DNA from: CAYRFF01 sp964436125
GTDB taxonomy: Bacteria; Bacteroidota; Bacteroidia; Chitinophagales; Saprospiraceae
Direction of reading: 5' to 3'
Length of the DNA stretch: 64,000 nt
Assembly: GCA_964436125.1 (NCBI GenBank)
Contig: CAYTBT010000002.1
Span: 62,001 to 126,000 of the forward strand
Made by a program: the position numbers and the translations under genes. The notes under the pieces were generated by a model that saw only the letters and a program-made list of their open reading frames with translations, was not told the origin of the DNA and did not search any database. Below, piece after piece: positions 1 to 9,416 of this stretch; position 1 is the stretch's first letter; every line of letters starts with the position of its first letter.

Positions 1-109
1 AGTCAACGGTGTTATTCAATGATTCATAAGTATTGTTACAAGATGCCTTTAAATTCACTCCGTAGGCGAGGAATAGACTTAATAATCCTCCTATTATTAA
101 TTTTTTCAT
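1..109 (-). CDS. N-terminus of an exported protein, cut by the window edge
   Basis: An ATG at 107-109 on the minus strand opens 36 codons that run off the left edge. The translation begins MKKLIIGGLLSLFLAYG and continues through a short polar stretch with a Cys, then Asn/Thr-rich residues. This is a classical signal peptide: two lysines, a hydrophobic core and small residues near position 22 (LKAS). Only the export signal is visible, so the family cannot be named. The Cys near position 24 follows a poor lipobox, so a Sec-cleaved protein is more likely than a lipoprotein. No upstream gene on the same strand lies nearby, so it probably has its own promoter in 110-300. Confidence 0.55.
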   Translation of the reverse strand, partial: MKKLIIGGLLSLFLAYGVNLKASCNNTYESLNNTVD

Positions 110-570
110 AAGTTGTTCTACTTCATTGTTTTCGGGACAAACAATTAGTGTTGCCACAAATATAACCATTATTCATAATATATATAATTTTAACCTTCAA
201 TTTATTAGCATTAATATGAAGTTTTATATTAATATATAGTCTTAATATACAAATAGGCAAATTGAGCGTGACCTACACCTTCCATACATCAACTAGTCAC
301 AATTCTTAAGCTGAATGAAATCAGGCAGTATAGGAATCTAGCCAATATCTCGAGTGGAAGCTGAGTTCAAGTGAGGGAGTAGAATTAATAAACAATAAGA
401 ATTTATATTAAATACTTATAATTGTGTTGTATCATTGGGTAATGGAAGAAGAGAAAGGGCATTTGCGGAAGCTAGTAATAATAGAAGGGATGAAAATAGA
501 AAGTTTTCTCAATCAATAGGTTCACACAGTCCACAATTATCTGATAAGGTTTAAATGAATAGAAATTATT
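110..570. other. Intergenic region, AT-rich, divergent promoters expected
   Basis: No convincing gene. The minus-strand exported protein and the plus-strand glycosyltransferase diverge from here, so both promoters should lie inside, but no good TTTG/TAnnTTTG pair was found. Bases 461-472 hold an exact copy of the repeated 12-mer ATTTGCGGAAGC. A TCATTGGGTAAT stretch near 432 faintly resembles the end of the foldback elements described at 50330, too weakly to call. Confidence 0.5.
461..472 (+). repeat. First copy of the dispersed 12-mer ATTTGCGNAAGC
   Basis: At least 16 exact copies were found by eye. Plus strand starts: 461, 6973, 15982, 22609, 37526, 48249, 53433, 60751. Minus strand (read as GCTTNCGCAAAT) starts: 5893, 10828, 13993, 19137, 26513, 31936, 57821, 61622. 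The base before the word is C in 10 and T in 4; the base after is T in 10 and G in 5, giving YATTTGCGNAAGCK. The free position is G 7, T 5, C 2, A 2. Copies with one mismatch lie at 12612, 27124 and 38451. Confidence 0.85.
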
Positions 571-1692
571 GTGAAAATAGCAGTTAATGCAAGGCTACTC
601 ATACCATCCAGGAGGGATGGGATTGCGCGTTTTACCAGGGAGACAATGAAACGTATAACGCGGCGACATCCAGAACATGAATTTCTCTTTCTCTTTGACA
701 GAAAATATGCTGTGGAGTTTATCTACGCTGAAAATATCATTCCCAAAGTAGTATATCCTCAAGCACGCCATCCGATTTTATACAAGATATGGTTTGATAT
801 GCGCCTTCCCCAAGTGCTCAAGAGAACACGCGCAGATATCTTCCTCTCTAGTGATGGATTTATACCTTTAAATTCATCTATTCCCACGATTTCCGTAATT
901 CACGACATTAATTATGAGCATTATCCACAGTTCTTGCCCAAAAAAGATCTGCGCTACTACAAGAAAAAATTTCCAATGTATGCTCAGCAAGCAACCCATA
1001 TATGTACGGTATCTGAATTCTCCAAGCAAGATCTTGTAAAAACATACAATATACATCCAGATAAAATCACGGTTGTTTACAATGGTATTTCCGATGGCTT
1101 TCAAGCCCTTACAACTGCTGAAAAATCACGTGTCAGAAATAGATTCACCGATGGGAAAGCTTATATTGTATATGCCGGGAGTCTCCATGGCAGAAAAAAT
1201 ATCGCCAGGATGTTCCGTGCATTCAATAAATTCAAGCAAAAATACCACGCAGAATATTCTCTTGTAGTTGTAGGTGAAAAACAATGGTGGACCGATGAAA
1301 TGCAAGCCGCTTATCAGGAAAGGCTTGATTCCGATGATATAATTCTCCTGGGACAATGCACTGAAGATGAATTAAACAAGCTTGTCGCAGCTGCTGATGC
1401 GATGATTTATGTGCCCTTATTTGAAGGATTTGGTATTCCTCCACTGGAAGCGATGCAATGTCAGGTACCTGTACTTGTCTCCGATATCGGTGCGATAAAT
1501 GAAGTTGTCGGCGATGCAGCAATACGTGTAGATCCCTTGGATATAGAGGCTATGAGTGAAGGAATTCATACTGTGCTGGATCAATCGAATAGAAAAGCTC
1601 TTATCAATCGCGGCCTTGAACGCGTTCAACTGTATTCCTGGGACAGAACTTCATCACTTCTCTGGGGGGCTGTAGAAAAAATAATACAATAA
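571..1692 (+). CDS. Glycosyltransferase family 4 (GT-B fold)
   Basis: A 373-residue retaining glycosyltransferase that moves a sugar from a nucleotide donor to an acceptor, probably in cell-surface polysaccharide or glycan synthesis. The N-terminal Rossmann half starts KIAVNARLL with GIARFT near residues 17-22. The donor-binding half has YAGSLHGRKN near 202 and the EX7E signature EGFGIPPLE near 286. Length fits GT4. The start is a GTG: the frame is closed by a TGA five codons upstream and has no ATG near it. It stands alone between an AT-rich gap and a convergent protease gene, so its pathway is not shown by context. Donor and acceptor are unknown. Confidence 0.88.
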   Translation: MKIAVNARLLIPSRRDGIARFTRETMKRITRRHPEHEFLFLFDRKYAVEFIYAENIIPKVVYPQARHPILYKIWFDMRLPQVLKRTRADIFLSSDGFIPLNSSIPTISVIHDINYEHYPQFLPKKDLRYYKKKFPMYAQQATHICTVSEFSKQDLVKTYNIHPDKITVVYNGISDGFQALTTAEKSRVRNRFTDGKAYIVYAGSLHGRKNIARMFRAFNKFKQKYHAEYSLVVVGEKQWWTDEMQAAYQERLDSDDIILLGQCTEDELNKLVAAADAMIYVPLFEGFGIPPLEAMQCQVPVLVSDIGAINEVVGDAAIRVDPLDIEAMSEGIHTVLDQSNRKALINRGLERVQLYSWDRTSSLLWGAVEKIIQ

Positions 1693-1868
1693 GCCCTCCT
1701 TTACACCATATTTGAAGGCTTAATTCTCGTATATACGGTAAATCGCAATAAACCCCAATGCCTGCGATGATAATCTCAATTCTCGTTACACATAGAGGTG
1801 TTTAATTGTTAATATATTCCCCACATTACGCATTACGCCGGAGACGTACACGGTATAGATAGGTATAA

Positions 1869-1909
1869 AAAAGGAAGAGCAGGCAAATAAAACAGCTACT
1901 CTTCCTTTT
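1869..1909. terminator. Bidirectional rho-independent terminator
   Basis: AAAAGGAAGAG at 1869-1879 pairs perfectly with CTCTTCCTTTT at 1899-1909 across a 19-base loop. The A-run on one side and the T-run on the other make it usable from both strands. It lies between the ends of the convergent glycosyltransferase (plus) and protease (minus), where a shared terminator is expected. Confidence 0.8.
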
Positions 1910-1944
1910 AAGCATTTCTGCTCTATGGCTTTATAATCGTATGC

Positions 1945-4900
1945 CTATTGTATCATGAGCTCTTGCGATACCGTCCCATCTGCCGATTGCCACCGGAGAA
2001 GATAGACTCCGGGAACACAATTGCTCACATCCATTGTCTGTTCATAAGCTGAGTCTTGTGTCTTAATTGTATTCACACGCTCTCCATACATATTGTATAG
2101 ATGCCATTCTCCTTGCATGGATTTTCCCTTCATCTGCAGATGGAGGATATCTTCTGCAGGCGACGGCCATGCTTGTATCGATAATTGTGACAATTCTGAA
2201 GCTTGGCTTGAAGTTACTTCATTCTGATATTTTATCGGCAGTGTCCTCGCACTCGTCCAGCCACCGCCATTGGTGATGGCGTAAAAGCGAAGGCTATCGT
2301 AAACCTCTGTTCCTCCATTGTGGCGGATAAGGACCTTATCTTCATACACGTCTTGCATTGTAAATTTATCGTGCACCGTTAATTCCACTTCGTTCCCCTC
2401 TTCATCTATCTTAAGCAAGGTCCCGTGCTGTGGTAATTCTATCGGATGAAAACTGATTTCCCATGGCGCATAATCAGGATGGGACATACGGAGTGCGGTA
2501 TAGATCGATCGCTCCGTATTGAATTTTATCCGCATCGTATCCAGACGGTAAAAATGTGGTGGTATTTCATGGCTCTCAAAGCACACTTCAATTTCCCATG
2601 AGTTCAATATCCCGAAGCTCCCACTTTTATGGTCTTTGATAATCAGATTCCATGTTCCATTGACATCTTCTCCATTAAAATCACTTAAATCTCCTTCTGC
2701 AGCATAGATATTTCCCGTGGTAAGTGGACAGCCTAGTTGAAGCGATGTACCATCATCAAATCCCAGGTTAAAGTCCGTGCTATTGGCACATTTTCTATCC
2801 CATAACACCACCTTAGATCCCTTCGGCGATTCCAGGCTTACCGTTAATTGTCCCACATAAGAATGCTGCCCCGTGATATTCGGCACGTTCACATCTATCG
2901 CCGCACCACTCAATTCTACGTCCAGCGGAGATTTTACCGTCGGTGTGCCCTGTCCTGGAATAAAAATATCGTCTTTCCCTGAATTAATCGATGTGCATGC
3001 TTGTTGTACTGTTTTAAATATACGCGTCTCTGACCACTCGCCTTCTGCACAGATATTTTCCGGCCTTACGCGCCAGTAAAAAACACTTCCCTTGGGAAGT
3101 AGTGTCGCCAGTTGTATCTCCGAGCCACGGACCGTCTTACTTGTAAACAAACTTGAAAAATCCGGAGAATCCGATATCTGGAAGAGGTATTCTTCCGCAT
3201 CATCGTCTTCCACCCAGTCAAATGCCGTTGCCTGATCTACGTCCGTCGCTCCGTCTTCCGGAAGCAATAAAGCAAATTCATTAAAGAAAGTCCCCGTTGT
3301 CTCAAAGCTTATCTCAAATATCGTTGTGTCTGATTCCGATGCAGCTTGAACGTGATAGGTAAAAACCCCGTTCCCTTCAAAGTTCATCAGGTCAATCGTC
3401 ATCACAGCGCTATCGCCGGCTGCAATGGGATTTGCTGAAAATTCTACTTGAATATCATCCGGCAAATCCTCCACCATGCTGAAAGTAATATCACCACTGT
3501 AATCCAGGAGTGCTTCTGTTCCTATATCTACAGTATAGGTCGTCGGAGTACAGAGCTTCTTATAATATGGACTATACGTCAAGGCATAAGTCGGCTCTGA
3601 AGGTTCAACTACCGTAAAGGTTTCATGACTATAATCAAAAAACACATTGTCAGATGCCTTAATCTTAATCCTTCCATTATCCGTAGGAATACCGGGGATT
3701 AATACATCAGCGCTACCATCATTGGGAATACCTTCAGCGACGAGGTATTTAAATGTGTATCCGCCATCCGTAGAATAATAGACATCCACGCGTTCACAAG
3801 AGACCGGTTCTTTGTCAGTATTGGCGACATCCCATTCAACATGGAGTTTCTGGCCGGCAATATGATCCGGAGCATTTTCTCCCGGTTGAGTTACTTTAAA
3901 GGGCCCGGCCTCTTCCGTAGCATGTAGTACTATCTCTGCCCAGACAGCACCACCCGGCTGACCATCACGTGCGGTCAATGAAAAATTTAGGTCCCTGGTA
4001 TATGTAGGTAGAACCTCGAGTTTATAAAAAGCATGTGCCAGAGCATAATTCCTCTGTGGAAACTGTCTATAGGCATCGATTACCGGATCCTGAGAAATAA
4101 AAGCCGGCGCACTACCTCGCGGATCTCCTACTTCGGTAATAGGTCCCACGTCGAGTTCTTCCCAGTTGTACAAGAGCTTATCACCATCGGGATCAGAACC
4201 TTGTCCTTCCAATTCAAAGAAAGTTGAAATCGGAATATAAAGCCCGGATGGATTTGTTATTTCTACTGTCGGCAGAGTGTTCTGAACATCGATAAGTTCA
4301 CCGCATGTACTTCCTATGTCGGTTCTGCTGAAATTGGTTATCTGTTGTAGCGACATATTGTGAAAGAAATCTTGTCGGGGAATCCCGAGATTATATTGTG
4401 CTCCACATAAACCGGCATAGCTCATTATTGTAAGACCGGCTCCAGGTTCAACAGCTGTTGAACTACTCCGTTGCTCCTTGGATGGTGGACAGGTGTTCCA
4501 GGTATGTCCGGCACTGAAGTGATGGCCAAATTCATGCGCGGTTGTCAAGAGGAAGCTTGAAGATAAACCATAACAAGTCACCCCGGCCCCTTTCTTTGGG
4601 TCATTACAGACAATCCTACTACGAGAGACGCCTGCAAATCCCCCGGAGCAATACGATGACAGAACGTGCCCTACATCAAATGCATCTCGTCCTATCAAGT
4701 CGTACAGGATAGCTGTATTATTATTCAGGAGATAAGGTCCATCTTTATTTTTATCACCATAGGGATCAGAATCAATATCAGTAAATATGAGTTGATCGGA
4801 TTCCGGCACCATCTCAAATCTGATTCCCGTAGCAGGGATATAAATGGAGTTTAAGCCGTTGACAAGATTTGTAACCGCAGCTAGCGTAGCATCAAAATCA

Positions 4901-5568
4901 TGGGAATAAACCTCTGAATATGCCTCTGTTGCAATTATTGCTGTCCTATACTTCCGTACAAATGCATCTGTGCCTCGCAACTTCGATACGTTCAAGTTAA
5001 GCAGATCTGCTTCTAGCTGTAAACCACTATGAACACCGCAGTTGATAATATTTTCAGGGTGCTTAAGGTCATCAACTCGATACCGGAGATAGACATGCTG
5101 ATTGGAAGGAGAAACCGGTTCGATAAACACCAGTCCCTTGGCTGTATGAATATAGGCATTTATTCCCAGTGACGATAATGTAAGATAAACGACTCCTCCA
5201 TTTTTACTCGTACCGCGGTATGTCCGTATAAACGGATATTTTTTTCCTAGTGCAGGATGCATTGTATTATAGGCTTTAAAGTGCACCGTTTCCACTTCCT
5301 TGCCTTGAATCGGAATGCTTAAGCTTACAGCATCGTGATATTTGCCGGCTACGTTTTCAATGATAGCATCAATCTTGTCTTCCGGAATTGTAAAATAGTC
5401 TGCATCGACCCGATCCATGCTCTTTTTAATTGCCGTTTCAGGAAGTTCATTTAAATCAGCCTTCTTCATATCAATCTTATGCCATAAATCATGCTGAAGA
5501 TCTTGTGAGTATAGGCTACCCGCTGAAATCGTAAATACCGCTATTAAGAGTAAAGTTATTCTATACAT
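1945..5568 (-). CDS. Secreted reprolysin-like metalloprotease with P domain and T9SS sorting domain
   Basis: A 1207-residue zinc endopeptidase, secreted through the outer membrane by T9SS. Order of parts: signal peptide (1-22, ending SLYSQ); pro-region; metzincin catalytic domain with HEFGHHFSAGH at about 344-354, the HEXXHXXGXXH zinc motif, followed by a Met-turn MSYAG; beta-sandwich regions; a fibronectin-III-like domain near 790-880; a P/proprotein-convertase domain near 900-1010; and a T9SS type A C-terminal domain over the last 75 residues (NMYGERV, GVYLLRW). A close paralogue starts at 62338 in the opposite orientation. Substrate unknown; nutrient protein breakdown is the plain guess. 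Catalytic residues are intact. Confidence 0.9.
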   Translation of the reverse strand: MYRITLLLIAVFTISAGSLYSQDLQHDLWHKIDMKKADLNELPETAIKKSMDRVDADYFTIPEDKIDAIIENVAGKYHDAVSLSIPIQGKEVETVHFKAYNTMHPALGKKYPFIRTYRGTSKNGGVVYLTLSSLGINAYIHTAKGLVFIEPVSPSNQHVYLRYRVDDLKHPENIINCGVHSGLQLEADLLNLNVSKLRGTDAFVRKYRTAIIATEAYSEVYSHDFDATLAAVTNLVNGLNSIYIPATGIRFEMVPESDQLIFTDIDSDPYGDKNKDGPYLLNNNTAILYDLIGRDAFDVGHVLSSYCSGGFAGVSRSRIVCNDPKKGAGVTCYGLSSSFLLTTAHEFGHHFSAGHTWNTCPPSKEQRSSSTAVEPGAGLTIMSYAGLCGAQYNLGIPRQDFFHNMSLQQITNFSRTDIGSTCGELIDVQNTLPTVEITNPSGLYIPISTFFELEGQGSDPDGDKLLYNWEELDVGPITEVGDPRGSAPAFISQDPVIDAYRQFPQRNYALAHAFYKLEVLPTYTRDLNFSLTARDGQPGGAVWAEIVLHATEEAGPFKVTQPGENAPDHIAGQKLHVEWDVANTDKEPVSCERVDVYYSTDGGYTFKYLVAEGIPNDGSADVLIPGIPTDNGRIKIKASDNVFFDYSHETFTVVEPSEPTYALTYSPYYKKLCTPTTYTVDIGTEALLDYSGDITFSMVEDLPDDIQVEFSANPIAAGDSAVMTIDLMNFEGNGVFTYHVQAASESDTTIFEISFETTGTFFNEFALLLPEDGATDVDQATAFDWVEDDDAEEYLFQISDSPDFSSLFTSKTVRGSEIQLATLLPKGSVFYWRVRPENICAEGEWSETRIFKTVQQACTSINSGKDDIFIPGQGTPTVKSPLDVELSGAAIDVNVPNITGQHSYVGQLTVSLESPKGSKVVLWDRKCANSTDFNLGFDDGTSLQLGCPLTTGNIYAAEGDLSDFNGEDVNGTWNLIIKDHKSGSFGILNSWEIEVCFESHEIPPHFYRLDTMRIKFNTERSIYTALRMSHPDYAPWEISFHPIELPQHGTLLKIDEEGNEVELTVHDKFTMQDVYEDKVLIRHNGGTEVYDSLRFYAITNGGGWTSARTLPIKYQNEVTSSQASELSQLSIQAWPSPAEDILHLQMKGKSMQGEWHLYNMYGERVNTIKTQDSAYEQTMDVSNCVPGVYLLRWQSADGTVSQELMIQ

Positions 5569-6033
5569 ATTCTATCCTTATAATAATTATGAAATCCACT
5601 GTCCTTTAATTCCGTAAATTTAAGAAATATTCTCTGTTATCTATAAAACGTCTCAATTATACACATTGTATATTTCTCTTGATATTATATTCTCACTCAG
5701 AATTCTCACCCTCATAAACTCTATTCCCACAGCAACCCAATCCTTGTGTGGCTGCATTGTACTCGATATAGTGCAATTTCATCAATTAAAGTAGTAGGAA
5801 ATCAGCTCCTTCCGGTCGATATCCGTCCTAGTAGCGCAGGCATAGTGTTAAAGAATTATAAATGGAACGAGTAAATGCGTTTTTCCCTTTTCGCTTCCGC
5901 AAATATTCAACTACATATAAACCTACCGGCAAATTGAACCCGCGCTATATCCATATATGCTTATCCAGCCCATTGCATCTTCATAAGCTGCGATGAGCTC
6001 TCTTAATTACAGGGGAAAATTGTATGCTTTTCT
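5569..6033. other. Intergenic region between protease and aquaporin genes
   Basis: No gene supported. It must contain the protease promoter near 5570-5680, which is very AT-rich. Bases 5893-5904 are an exact minus-strand copy of the 12-mer (GCTTCCGCAAAT). No strong hairpin or T-run was seen after the aquaporin stop. Confidence 0.5.
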
Positions 6034-6762
6034 TTATTCTGAGGCATTTGCTTCATCCTTGCTCTGCAGCAAAAACCGATATAGAACACCACCGGCCGCA
6101 CCACCGAGAAGTGGAGCCACCCAGAACATCCATAACTGTGAAATTGCTTGCCCTCCGACAAAGATTGCCTGAGATAATGAACGAGCAGGATTTACCGAAG
6201 TATTGGTTATCGGGATAGAAACCAGGTGAATCATCGTCAAAGTCAAGCCGATAGCAATACCGGCAAATTTAACATTGGCATGCTTGGCTGTGGTTCCCAT
6301 AATTACGAAGACAAAAATGAGCGTCATTATAAATTCCGTGAGAAAAGCTTGGCTTAATGTATAAGATTTGCCGAAATAGACGGCATAACCATAAAAATTG
6401 GTAGCAAATGATCCCGGGCCTCCGCTTCCTGCTCCGCCATTAATATAATAAAGCGCCGTAGCTGCTATTATTGCACCGATACATTGTACAACAATATATG
6501 GCACAAGTTCTTTAAATGGAAGTCGCCCGCCGAGAGCAAGGCCAAAGGATACAGCAGGATTAAAGTGACCACCAGAGATATGTCCCACAGCATAAACCAT
6601 CGTCAATACCGAGAGTCCAAATGTCAGTGCGAATCCTAGTAAAAGAATACCTATCTGACCATTGGTCGCAGGGGCAATATGTGATGCAAATATCGCGCTT
6701 CCACATCCCGCAAAGACTAACCAAAAGGTCCCGAAAAATTCTGCAATTAATTTCTTTGTCAT
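6034..6762 (-). CDS. aqpZ: Aquaporin Z
   Basis: An inner-membrane water channel of 242 residues (E. coli AqpZ has 231). Both half-helix NPA boxes are present: GHFNPAVS in the first repeat and NTSVNPARS in the second, and six hydrophobic segments can be followed. The residues around the second box (SIPITNTSVNPARS) match the water-selective AqpZ type rather than glycerol channels. The open frame reaches back to 6894, but the start at 6762 (MTKKLIAEFFGTF) gives the normal AqpZ N-terminus; the extra 44 residues are unlike any aquaporin. It is transcribed alone. Confidence 0.93.
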   Translation of the reverse strand: MTKKLIAEFFGTFWLVFAGCGSAIFASHIAPATNGQIGILLLGFALTFGLSVLTMVYAVGHISGGHFNPAVSFGLALGGRLPFKELVPYIVVQCIGAIIAATALYYINGGAGSGGPGSFATNFYGYAVYFGKSYTLSQAFLTEFIMTLIFVFVIMGTTAKHANVKFAGIAIGLTLTMIHLVSIPITNTSVNPARSLSQAIFVGGQAISQLWMFWVAPLLGGAAGGVLYRFLLQSKDEANASE

Positions 6763-7389
6763 TGTAAGTTGATTTATATTATGATTATGTAAATATAACA
6801 TCTTGCGCCCTTGCATGCAAATTATTAAACAATTTATATTACTTATATAGGATATTACCTTATTGGACCATGAATATGCATTATTTAATTGCATAAGAGA
6901 ATATTGATAAATGGGGAAGATACAGGTGAAAGTGGAGGATTAAATATCGCTTAGGAGGTCTTACATAATAGCATTTGCGTAAGCGGAAGGGTAGAGATCA
7001 GTTATCTTGCTTGACTAATTACCTTAAAAAATGAGCTATCGGTCGAGCAACTTTCAATAGCGAAAAGGACTTGTGGCTCCTTGTGAAATTCCTGCCTCAA
7101 TAGTGGCCTGAGGCTGGAAGCTACCGCAATTAAAATAAGCTGGATTGTGGCAATTCATAAAATGAGAGAAATCCTATCTTATAGACTCACTATTCACGGA
7201 ACTAAGATTTCTATTCCCGTCATTTTTATAAAATATAAAAGTACATTAATTTTACTTCATGGATGATTGTCATGAATTTCTCTGAAGGGAGAATTCAGAT
7301 ATCCTGAGAAATTGATGAGGATTAAGTGTAAATACCATAGATGTAGAGGCATATTTATAGAATATGAACGATAAAGGCAATTAAATTTT
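6763..7389. other. Intergenic region between divergent aqpZ and TMEM175 genes
   Basis: No gene supported. It contains an exact 12-mer copy at 6973-6984 (ATTTGCGTAAGC) and a short hairpin, GCCTCA (7094-7099) with TGAGGC (7109-7114) over a 9-base loop. A minus-strand frame reaching in from the neighbouring channel gene has no domain and is a shadow. The long distance to both starts leaves room for an undetected regulatory RNA, but nothing shows one. Confidence 0.45.
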
Positions 7390-7956
7390 ATGAAAACAGG
7401 ACGGCTGGAAGCATTCAGCGACGGAGTACTAGCAATTATTATTACAATTATGGTATTGGGAGTTAAAGTTCCCGATGGGGTTACGTGGACAGACTTAAAG
7501 GATTTGTTTCCCACATTTCTCACATATCTCGTGAGCTTTATCTATGTCGGCATATACTGGAATAATCACCACCATCTATTTCAGGTTGCACAGAAGGTGA
7601 ATGGTAGAGTTCTATGGGCCAATCTTCACCTCCTTTTCTGGCTTTCATTGCTACCACTTGCAACAGGCTGGCTCGGCAATTATTATACAGATTTTATTCC
7701 CGTTGCATTTTATGGATTCATCCTCTTAATGAGTGCAACAGCCTGGGAAATACTAGCTCGACAGATGATAAATTATGAAGGCAAAGACTCGGATCTTGCT
7801 CAGATTTACCGGAATGATAGGAAAAAATATATCTCGATTGTGCTCTATTTCATAGGAATCGCGCTTGCCTATCTACTCCCCTTTCTCTCCCTTTTATTAT
7901 ATCTTGCAGTAGCATTATTGTGGTTTATTCCTGATAAGAGATTTGAACGAAATTAA
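7390..7956 (+). CDS. TMEM175-family potassium channel (DUF1211)
   Basis: A 188-residue polytopic membrane protein. The N-terminus KTGRLEAFSDGVLAIIITIM carries the hallmark of the first pore helix of the TMEM175 family (R...FSDGVLAI). About six hydrophobic segments follow, including one with a His-rich NNHHHLF turn near residues 57-63. Bacterial members are single-repeat subunits that assemble as tetramers and pass K+; selectivity here is by family, not shown. It is monocistronic in appearance, with about 150 bases to tadA. Confidence 0.85.
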   Translation: MKTGRLEAFSDGVLAIIITIMVLGVKVPDGVTWTDLKDLFPTFLTYLVSFIYVGIYWNNHHHLFQVAQKVNGRVLWANLHLLFWLSLLPLATGWLGNYYTDFIPVAFYGFILLMSATAWEILARQMINYEGKDSDLAQIYRNDRKKYISIVLYFIGIALAYLLPFLSLLLYLAVALLWFIPDKRFERN

Positions 7957-8102
7957 GCCTTCACTCAATTGCCATTCATAGACACCATCGATGCTTTAAT
8001 TTAAATCATTTACCGAGAATATCTCGTATTGTAAGTTTCACAGAGAAAGTCTTTTCTGCATTATAGCTTTCCCTCATCCGGAGAAATCTTTATCTTTATG
8101 GA

Positions 8103-8546
8103 ATGGAAACAGGAAGGTCAGATGAGTATTTTATGAAGCTTGCATTGCAAGAAGCTGAAAAAGCAGCAGAGAAAGGTGAAGTCCCTGTAGGCGCTGTTAT
8201 CGTTTCAGATGGAATCGTCATTGCACGGGGGCATAATCAGACGGAACAATTACAGGATGTAACGGCGCACGCTGAGATTATCGCCATTACGGCAGCAGCC
8301 AATTATCTTGGGAGTAAATATCTTACAGATTGCACTTTATATGTCAGTCTTGAACCATGCGTTATGTGTGCCGGAGCACTGCGGTGGGCGCAGCTACAGA
8401 AGCTCGTTTATGGTGCGGAAGACTTAAAGAGTGGCTTTTCTCGCATAGGTCGAGAGCTCTTGCACCCCAAAACCAAAGTCCTTTATGGATTAATGGAAAA
8501 TGAGTGTAGGCTTATCTTAAAACAGTTTTTTGCCGAAAGGCGCTAA
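8103..8546 (+). CDS. tadA: tRNA adenosine(34) deaminase
   Basis: A cytoplasmic zinc deaminase of 147 residues that converts A34 to inosine in tRNA-Arg(ACG). The zinc site is complete: HAE at 56-58 and PCVMC at 85-89 (Cys86, Cys89); Glu58 is the proton shuttle. Length and spacing match E. coli TadA. An in-frame ATG at 8103 starts the conserved region; the ATG at 8098 is out of frame. TATCTTTA at 8090-8097 resembles a promoter -7 box, which would make the message nearly leaderless, but no -33 box supports it. Confidence 0.94.
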   Translation: METGRSDEYFMKLALQEAEKAAEKGEVPVGAVIVSDGIVIARGHNQTEQLQDVTAHAEIIAITAAANYLGSKYLTDCTLYVSLEPCVMCAGALRWAQLQKLVYGAEDLKSGFSRIGRELLHPKTKVLYGLMENECRLILKQFFAERR

Positions 8547-8641
8547 ATTATTCTTCCTATACCTATATTCTATCAAGACAAGACGCAATTGACAGGCTAT
8601 ATTCAGGGACATACTTTCCGAATCTTGCAATTCAGAAGAAG

Positions 8642-9352
8642 ATGAAAACATATATAATCAATGTAAGTACAGAAGTGGAACGCAGGAAACATATCTTGCA
8701 GCAGATAAAACCACGGCAATGTATCGAGGAATATAGGATGGTTCATCAGGGAGATATCAAGGACTTAAGCCCCGAGATCATGGATCGCTATTTCCGAGGA
8801 GAACTTGAAGAGCCGGGACCAGCAACCTCTTGTGCTTATAAGCATTTTCTGAGCTATTGGGATATGTTGTCTGAAGGGACAGAGCTTGCACTTATTCTGG
8901 AAGATGATATTTATCTATATAAGCACTTCTGCCTAAAGCTAGAAAAAATAATTAAAGAGTGTCGAGAAAGAGAATTGTGCAATTACATCATCTCGCTAGA
9001 AGACAGCAGCCTTCAATATGTCAAAGGCAGCTTAAGGAAAAAGAATCAGCTTCTGTATAAAGAAAAACACGGTAGAATGACCGGTGCTTATCTCATCGAT
9101 CTTAAGGGTGCACAGACTTTAATCAAAGAGCTAGAAGAAAATAAGTGCTACTTACCTATAGACTGGTTTCACAATACAAGCTCAGAAAAAGGGATTATTG
9201 ACATATTCTGGGCTCAACCACCACTCGCCATCCAAGGGAGTTTAAGTGGTGAGATGAGTTCTATTATCGACGAGAAAAAGACAGGAACATTCAGCATACT
9301 AAGCTTTAAGTTCATGCGCCTACTCCGTAGATTTCTTTATAGATTTCGGTGA
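8642..9352 (+). CDS. Glycosyltransferase family 25 (LPS biosynthesis type)
   Basis: A 236-residue GT-A glycosyltransferase of the family that adds galactose or related sugars to lipooligosaccharide in other bacteria. It opens with the family pattern TYIINVSTEVERRKHI (nucleotide-sugar binding) and has the acidic catalytic triplet EDD at 87-89 inside ALILEDDIYL. MTGAYLIDLKGAQ near 145 is also typical of GT25. The last 20 residues are basic and aromatic, suggesting membrane contact. It follows tadA by 95 bases and converges with trpS; no other LPS genes are adjacent. Sugar and acceptor unknown. Confidence 0.85.
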   Translation: MKTYIINVSTEVERRKHILQQIKPRQCIEEYRMVHQGDIKDLSPEIMDRYFRGELEEPGPATSCAYKHFLSYWDMLSEGTELALILEDDIYLYKHFCLKLEKIIKECRERELCNYIISLEDSSLQYVKGSLRKKNQLLYKEKHGRMTGAYLIDLKGAQTLIKELEENKCYLPIDWFHNTSSEKGIIDIFWAQPPLAIQGSLSGEMSSIIDEKKTGTFSILSFKFMRLLRRFLYRFR

Positions 9353-9416
9353 ATTCCACAACACAAGTGATAGAACCATGGCAATTCCATATAAATTCTA
9401 CCCATTGTTTTCAAGC

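Noticed and set aside
6763..6894. N-terminal extension of aquaporin Z by 44 codons
   Set aside because: The extra sequence is unlike aquaporins, and the family start MTKKLIAEFFG is at 6762.
7257..7523. 88-codon minus-strand frame overlapping the TMEM175 gene
   Set aside because: Lies antisense to a well-supported gene and shows no recognisable features.
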